Assembly (NCBI GenBank): GCA_014529385.2
Contig: CM043955.1
Span: forward strand, 143,599,640 to 143,663,639
Reading direction: 5' to 3'
Origin: Adiantum capillus-veneris
Taxonomy: Eukaryota; Streptophyta; Polypodiopsida; Polypodiales; Pteridaceae
DNA length: 64,000 nucleotides
Shown: positions 57,597 to 64,000 of the stretch, in pieces
Layout: every line of letters begins with the position of its first letter
Numbering within the stretch: the first letter of the stretch is position 1
The notes under the pieces: model-generated
The model's database searches: none
Told to the model about the DNA's origin: nothing
What the model saw: the letters and a program-made list of their open reading frames with translations, nothing else
Position numbers and translations under genes: made by a program

Positions 57597-58271
57597 AGGA
57601 TACGAGAAGAGGCTCCAGCACAATCAAAAGAACGCATTGCAAAAAGATGGCTTCTACGACAACAACAACAACAACAATGTGGGTCACCGTTGCAAATAAA
57701 CGCTATTCGACTAATGAATTTTGATGAAGGCACAGTGGAGCCAATAATTGCAGTCAAAGTGGATAGCAATCAAGTTGAATCGATGGCATTGCTTGATTCT
57801 AGAGCTCAAGCAAATCTAATCTCTTACAGATTATAAAAACAGCTCAAGCCCAAAGGTCAATTACATCCTACTCCACAAGTGCGGAATAGTACATCACATT
57901 CACTAAAAACATTGGGTTGGATTATATTGCATGTACAAGTACATGAATATATTTACCCGCACAAGTTTTATGTGGTTGAGGATGAAAGCACACAACACTC
58001 CATGTTGTTGGGACAACCTTGGCAAAAAGAGTATAATGTGCAGATAGATTGGAATGCGGATGCAGTCAAAATTCAGCATGCACAAGAACAACAGGTGGTA
58101 ACCTTTGCTCAGCAACCCCGGAAGAATCAGATGGCAGCAATGCAATCACTAGATAAAGAACCAAAAGGATGGGTGCCACTAAGATACCCATGGCGACCAA
58201 CAAGGGAACTGCCACCCATGTTCACTACAAGCATAAAACAACACAGACCGCAGTGCCAAGATCAAGGTTAG
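57597..58271 (+). pseudogene. Second retropepsin-like domain downstream of integrase
   Basis: In the same frame as integrase, after its TAG, the sequence runs through a Gln repeat (six CAA codons, 57660-57677) into a retropepsin-like domain. It has a beta strand EPIIAVKVD, the active-site loop LLDSRAQANLIS (57787; DSG is DSR), a central strand pair (GWIILHVQVHEYI) and the closing HSMLLGQPWQKEYNV (57995), equivalent to the ILGRPW signature. One TAA (57834) interrupts it. The element already has a protease at 52960-53270. A protease placed after integrase is not standard for gypsy elements. It may be a duplicated domain or a fusion from another element. Confidence 0.65.
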
Positions 58272-58950
58272 CAACACGCGAAAAACCATTATGGGTGCGG
58301 AAGGATAGAGGTGACATGGCAGACCTACCACAATACAATAGAAAAAGTCAACAGAAGCACACAGTTCAACCAAAAACAAAGGGAACAAGAAAGATATGGA
58401 TCCCAAAGAGAATGCTCAGTAACAACTTAAATGCGACTCGCATTTGGATCCCGAAACCAAAGCAACAGGAACTCCCTTCAGTAAAAGAAACATCGGCATG
58501 CAGACACACTACATATGAAACCGGCAAACCGATCAATGTGGGTACCAATCAGCAACACAACATTGACAACCGCGGACGTAGCAATAAACCTACAAAAACA
58601 TCCAAAACAAAGCTACAAATGGAAATCAAAAGAGACAAATACTATGGCCAATTCAGCCACGACAATTCTATCCAAGGAGACGACCATGGCCATTTCGACA
58701 GTAGTGGCAAACCAAGCGACTTTTACAAGAAAGACGATGAAACAAAGAGCGGTAGAATTACAACTTTTACTTGCAAAAAAATGCGCCAACCAAATCAACA
58801 AGAAATGGGAAACCCCAACGGCGAATGCCAATAAGCATCTTGCTTATTCCCTCCTCTTGCACAGCATTGATTTTTCCATGCATTCACTGAGTATGCATCA
58901 AATAGGGCCACATTACACGGCCGAGCATTAGCACAATTTTTAACCCATGC
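58169..58950 (+). pseudogene. Element A 3' ORF remnants
   Basis: Overlapping frames (58169-58834 and 58515-58931) encode Lys/Thr/Gln-rich sequence. The motif RKIWIPKRML / TRIWIPKPKQQ is repeated at about 58390 and 58438, which suggests real coding ancestry in the first frame there. No known domain is seen. It is probably the degenerate 3' end of element A coding sequence. Confidence 0.4.
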
Positions 58951-58997
58951 ACAGCACATACACCGAGGCGATACCTTGTCATCCGGGAGGACTCCGG

Positions 58998-59013
58998 CTA
59001 GGAGGGGGGGAGG
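58998..59013 (+). promoter_or_regulatory. Possible polypurine tract
   Basis: TAGGAGGGGGGGAGG is a good purine run after the last ORF remnant. No TG-starting repeat of 12694-13590 follows, so this could be an internal tract or mark a lost 3' LTR. Confidence 0.35.
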
Positions 59014-60600
59014 CATTCTCAAAGGCAGACCCAATGGTAAAAAGAGCAAAAAAGGGCATGTTTTTCGACTATTTTAGAGGGTTGTCGTTTGATTGCAAAA
59101 TTTTCTGGACTAACCCAAGTACATATGTCCTTATACAACATGAATCTACAAGTATATAGGGCCAAACGCCAAATCAAGTCCCTAGGTGTGTGTATATTGG
59201 TAAAAATAGCCATTTTTTGGGCAAAATCTTGGTAAAACGGAGAAATCTAGCCATAAAATTTGCATGTGAGTATAGCTAGTATTTTGCGGCGATGTTTTTG
59301 AGTTATTATGATTTTTGGGGATTTTCTGGGTTTAATTTGCTATTTTCTTTTTAATTTTACTAATTATCGGTAGAAAAACTTCAAAAATACAAAAAGCAGG
59401 TGAAATACGGTCGTAATGAAAAACAAAAAATATGGGGATAATCAGTGACTATAGGACAACCTATGGTACAATGGGGGTGCAATTATGTGAATGGAGCGGA
59501 AAGCGTGTTTTGGCCAGATTTTGACCGAAACATCAAATTTTTCGGAAACAGGGCAAATGGAGTCCAAATCAAGAATTTTTCGAGCCTAAATCACATCTCG
59601 CAAAGAGTTGGGAGCACATGTCAAATTTCATGGAAAGTGGTTCGGAGACCCCCATTATAAGATTTTTTCACTTAATTTAAAGCTCATTTCTACTATTGCC
59701 TTCTTGAGAGAGAGCTCTTGCCACCTAGAGCGAACCGGACTTCCAGCGGCTTCTACGACGCGCACGACCACTCGACAGGCTCCAGACATGAGAGATAGGC
59801 ACACCACCTTGAGCTTTTCGCGTATGTTTGATGTTTTGTCGTGAAAACTAGCGTAGGGTTCACACGGGAAAAGAGCAGTAGAGACCTACAGATAGAAGTG
59901 GCCACCTAACGGCTAACCCAAAAGCAATGAGGCTTCATCGGTGGCTTACCCTAGCATAGGAGACCGCTCTTGGATGCCCAAAGGCGGCGGAAAACCATTG
60001 GGAAAAACCCTAACTTCTAGAGCCCTACAAGGGGCCACCAAATGGTAAATCGGTGGAAAGGTGCCCAAATGCTACCAAAACTCATAGGTAAGAGCATCTC
60101 GACATGCTCTTCAAGTCTATATAGCCCACATGGCCATAAGGCGACCAGAAGCGACACTAAAACTTCAGAAATGGTATCAAACACACAAAGCGTCAAATAG
60201 CTCTCACGGCCAAACCGCATGTCCGTTTGCCACCAAACTTCACGAGCGGCTTTCTTAGACCATCAACAACCAAGTCCTATGGTGGTAGACCACCACAAGT
60301 CATCGACGACATGTAAATGCAACCACGGGTGCTTCCAGAGCGACAAATTGCAAAACGGAGCTCCGGTAAAGCCAAAGTCAACAAAAACCATATGGCAAGG
60401 ATCCCCAAGGGACCATGAAGCTATGGAAACTAACATCAAGAAATTTCATCGCCGAAAAGCACTCCAAGAGTCAGAAAATGGCTCAAAGGCTCTGAAAGCC
60501 AAACAGGGAGTTTCTTTCTATCTATTTGACTTTTTTGTTGAAATAGGGCTTAAAAGGGACTCAAGGGGACTCAGGGCAAGCACCAATAGCACTTATCAAA
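59014..60600. other. Unassigned 1.6-kb region
   Basis: No convincing ORF, tRNA primer site or repeat of other parts of the window. It may be a 3' LTR of element A that is too diverged, or the 5' region of a second element whose leader and ORF follow. Confidence 0.5.
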
Positions 60601-60614
60601 TAAATTTCATCAGG

Positions 60615-61489
60615 AGACATCCTACGCGTAGGATGTCTCAAGGACACATCTAGGAACCAAACTCAACATCTCATCTCATACACAGTTTCTACAAAGCCTG
60701 TACATGCTAGCCACCAAGTTTCATCACATTTGGACAAAAGTTGACCTCATATGCATCAAAAAACGCAAAGTCAGAGCATAGAGGCAATAATGGGCCATAG
60801 ACCTACCAAAACTAGTCCAAATCACATGAAACTTGCACAATACACTCATGAGCACATTGCCAAGCTAACTGTGGGGTCAGATGTGAAAATTGATGAAATA
60901 GACATCCTACGTGTAGGATGTCTAAATGACCAATTGCCCCCAGATGGTATTTTTGAGTTCCAGATCTCTTTATAACACCTTCCTAAGCTCATGTATGAAA
61001 TTTCAAGCCATTCCTATCACCTTTGGCCCCCAAAACCTCCAAGATGCACTTTTTGAGCCTAAAAACACTACACATGCTCTTAACAACACCAATGCTTATC
61101 CAAATCAAATTTAAGAGCAGGGCCATGTTCTACATGCTAAGGGCTAACCCCAGAACCAACTTCAAGTCATTTTGATGAAATAGACATCCTACGCGTAGGA
61201 TGTCTCCAGTGTCATTTTCACCTACTGTGCAGGATCGGACTTCATGAGAGCCATTTACATGGTGCAAGAAGCCTGTATACCAACTTCAACCCATTTGAAT
61301 ATCATTTTCCACCTGTTGAGGACATCCTACCCAATTTGTGTGCCAAAAGCCTAAATTTGCCCAAAAATGCACTTTTTGATGCCCAAACCCAATTCCAATC
61401 ACATAGCCATGTTGCACAGGTCAAGGGCCACCAGCCTACCAAGTTTCACCAAAAACAGACAAGTTAGACATCCTACGCATAGGATGTCT
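60615..61489. repeat. Array of 24-bp palindromes, period about 284 bp
   Basis: Palindromes start at 60615 (perfect), 60900 (one mismatch), 61182 (perfect) and 61466 (one mismatch): steps of 285, 282 and 284 bp. A half-copy at 61320 sits halfway between the last two. The intervening sequence is only weakly similar between units (recurring AAGTTTCA(C/T)CA, TGATGAAATAGACATCC), so the palindrome is far better kept than its surroundings. Confidence 0.92.
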
Positions 61490-61654
61490 AAATGATAATT
61501 TTTTAGCCAGAAGCTACTGTGGGCAAATGCAAAGTTTCGCTAGTTCCTTTTAAGTTTTATTTTCAATTTTCAAGTCATTTGGGTAGTTAGAACTCAGCTT
61601 ATCAGCTAATATGGAAAAAACGCTAACTTCGGACTACTGAGTGCAACAGGATTC

Positions 61655-62500
61655 ATGGCAGCCGCAAAATCACCTGCAAAGAAGAAGAGGATGACTATAA
61701 AAGACTACTTGGAAGAAGTGGAGCCATTTGTGATCCCAGAAGAAACCATGAAGCCCACCAGCACATGGATTCAAGATGATCTGCTCGAGTCCAATGATCT
61801 GAGAATCTACCAAGGAGTATTCAAAGATCCTGAAGGAAATGTAGTGGAGCTACCCATGATACCTCGGGAGCTCAATGAATTTGTCAGGAGAAAGATGGGG
61901 GATTACTTAGAGAAGCTAGATCTCCATAACTACTTTGAAGCTTTGCCAGCAAGAATTGACATCAAAAGAGTATGGGAATTTGTAACCACGATCAAGGAAG
62001 ATGGAGTGGCCCGAGTCACCGATCTGCAAGGCAAGCCAGATACCATGATTGTCATCACAGAGAGGGTGGTGGCAGCCGCACTTGACATCTCAAACAAAGG
62101 AGATAGTGTGACAAAGAGGCGAGATGAAGTCAAGGTCTACTCGGAAAAGAAGAACAACTACACATTTGAAGATATTGCAAACCCAAAAGTGGCTATCATG
62201 AGCCAACTCTACAACCAGTACTTCCACATGTGTACAAAGCGGCCACAGAAGTACAGGATGCCACCTGGAGCCATTGCTACCACCTTCACCTGGGCAATGT
62301 AGAAGGGCAAACCAAAAGAGATAAATTATGCCGCTTACATCCACGACAATCTGGTGAAGATGGGAATAGAAATCCCACCTATATTGTACCTGGTGAGCTG
62401 ATAACAAAAGTTGTCTATGGAGCATTGCATGCCAAAGGAAACTGGCATGAACCTCCCTCACAAAATGATTGGCTAAAGATGAAAGAAGACAAAGAATAAG
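61655..62500 (+). pseudogene. Retroelement gag-like ORF (plant transposon protein type)
   Basis: An ATG opens 215 codons: a basic start (KSPAKKKRM), then PREL-x-x-FVRRKM, ARIDIKRVWEFVTTI, DLQGKPDTMIVI and RVVAAALDISNKGDS. This order (a FY/W-x-FVTT helix, an RGK-like turn, an aliphatic strand and LDI) resembles the plant transposon protein domain found in gag-like ORFs of some gypsy elements. A TAG at 62300 interrupts the frame, which continues to about 62399, and a frameshift then leads to the ending VVYGALHAKGNWHEPP. The palindrome array is its leader. Confidence 0.5.
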
Positions 62501-63865
62501 AACCTCCCAAGGCACCCAAGGTAGCCACACATTTGAAGCGCCAGTTAGAGACCGTGCTAGAAGAGCCGCCAGAGTCAAAGAAAGGAAAGAAAGAAAGTCT
62601 ACAAGTGCCGATCAAAGAAACCAAGTCACAAAAAGCGGCGTGGCTAGAAAGACTAATGGAAAGCTTCAGAGCCAAGAGAGCACTGAAAGGAGATCTAAGT
62701 GAGTTGTAGAAGCCATCCTTGAAGCCATGTCAGGATCATCTCGAAGGGTTCACCAGGATAGGTTCGAAGACTATATCAAAAACTTTGAGATCTTAGAAGC
62801 TACAGCGGAAAATATCCTGAATGTCCCTTTTATAGAAGAAGAAGTGGACAAAGTGAGACGGTAGCTGTCAGAAGATCAAGAAGGCCAAGAAAGAGAGAGA
62901 AAAACCAAGGCGGACAGAGATTTCAAGAAGAAGTCACCAACTCCACCGTCAAGCCGGGAATCCAACCCACCCCCATCACCACCTCCTCTTAGCCCTCCAC
63001 AAACTTAACAAAAGGAGAATCTGAATAGAACTGATGTGAACAAAAAGAGTCCAAGCAAGATAAAAACAAAGAGGAAGAGCTGAAGGCAGAAGCTGAGCCA
63101 AAAGAGGAGAAGCCCGATCCAGAGGAAAGAAACTTCAAAATATTTCTTGATCTACTAGCTGCGGGGTACTCTCGAGAGGAGGCAGCTACTGTAGCCTTTG
63201 AGTTGGCAAGCACAAGGCCCAACGAACATATGCAGAGCCTTCGCTTAGTGAAATTGAAAGAGATGGCCACCGATACAGTGGACCTACAGCCACCAACCAA
63301 TGATTGGGATGTGGTAATGCAAAAGCTAACCGGGCTCAGAGCAAGATCAATGGCCACTGAGAGTGAGATTCATACTCTCAAAACAAACGAAGTGCATTAC
63401 AAAGCTGAAGTGGACTCACTGCAAAAACAGGGCCAAGAGCATATAGAGAAACAAACAAAGTTGCAAGCTAGTCTGGACACGGCATTACAAAGATGCCAGG
63501 AGATGGAACGACTGAATCAGGCAGCCGAACACAAACTCCAAAGAGCAGAGTAAGAATACAAGAAAATCAGCAAGTCATTGACAGATGCAGAGAGAGAGAG
63601 AGAGGGACAATCTGACTCTACAACTTGCTGAAGAGTCCAAAGAGGTTGAAACCCTGAGGAATGCCAAGGAAAAGGCCGAGATAGAACATGAGGCAAGCCA
63701 GGATGAGGTAATAGAGTTAAAAGATCAGATTAAAGTAAAAGATCAGACCATTCAAAGGCTAAGAGCATCTCCGGCGAGAGTCAGAGCTGCTAGCTCGACT
63801 AGCACAACTTCAAAGACTGATTTGTATGAAGAACAAATGAAGAAACTACAATTTAGGAGTTAACA
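62501..63865 (+). pseudogene. Coiled-coil continuation of the gag-like ORF
   Basis: Charged, Glu/Lys/Gln-rich frames: KKGKKESLQVPIKETKSQKA (62577), then 63203-63553 with an alpha-helical heptad pattern (LHTLKTNEVHYKAEVDSLQK-like) and 63585-63863 (LAEESKEVETLRNAKEKAEI). A stop separates the last two, and the region from 62700 to 63000 has several. The coiled coil carries on to the end of the window (EQMKKL, then LEENKAMQKELEAVKRKM). The element's pol would lie beyond the window. Confidence 0.5.
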
Positions 63866-64000
63866 TTGGAGAAGAGGCAAAGACTTACGCTGGCCGAGGT
63901 ATCTCTTGTAATGCAAAATCGCTTGGAAGAGAACAAAGCCATGCAAAAAGAGCTGGAAGCCGTGAAGAGAAAGATGGACGAGGAATTTCAGAGATGGCAA

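Noticed and set aside
59014-60600. 3' LTR of element A
   Set aside because: I could not match it to 12694-13590 by eye; an alignment could still find a diverged match.
60615-61489. CRISPR-like array of palindromic repeats
   Set aside because: Spacers are about 260 bp and partly similar to each other, there are no cas genes, and the context is a plant retroelement leader.

Overview
This window looks like land-plant nuclear DNA, because it is built almost entirely from nested plant-type transposable elements. They include Ty1/copia, several Ty3/gypsy types (one with a chromodomain, one with the extra RNase H of the Tat lineage), GT-AG introns, long AT, CT, GT and CA microsatellites and a Mutator-like DNA transposon. 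I see no single-copy host gene, tRNA or rRNA. The species cannot be fixed from the sequence; a large, repeat-rich, perhaps non-seed-plant genome is only a guess.

Layout. (1) 1-669 and 11175-12690 are two halves of a decayed copia element, split by a gypsy chromovirus (670-11174) whose 3' LTR lost its end in a deletion that also removed the copia integrase core. (2) At about 12694 a large gypsy element starts (element A: LTR, tRNA-Asp-type primer site, leader with 24-bp palindromes). Its leader is interrupted by a 24.2-kb Mutator-like element (14567-38721) with terminal inverted repeats and a 9-bp target duplication. (3) The Mutator-like element carries a decayed MULE transposase gene on the minus strand and a 14-exon plus-strand gene. 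That gene encodes a protein with a ParB-like segment followed by a beta-class DNA methyltransferase-like domain. The gene is interrupted at an exon/intron border by a young Tat-type retrotransposon (25427-36670, minus strand). (4) Element A resumes at 38722. Its gag reading frame runs through two further insertions: a young gypsy with an intact 1610-codon gag-pol frame (40415-49174, target duplication ACCCG) and an 826-bp solo LTR (49586-50411). Element A pol follows (protease, RT broken by a GT microsatellite, RNase H, integrase) and then an unusual second retropepsin-like domain in the integrase frame. (5) 59014-60600 is unassigned. It is followed by a very regular array of the same 24-bp palindrome (period about 284 bp) and by a gag-like/coiled-coil coding region that runs to the window end.

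The most interesting system is the Mutator-like transposon that carries its own methyltransferase-like gene. Consistent splice phases at nearly all junctions show this gene was selected as a protein until recently. A bacterial-type DNA methyltransferase beside a transposase suggests self-modification or anti-silencing, by analogy with other transposons that encode epigenetic helpers; this function is inference. The second strong signal is the palindrome family shared by two retroelement leaders.
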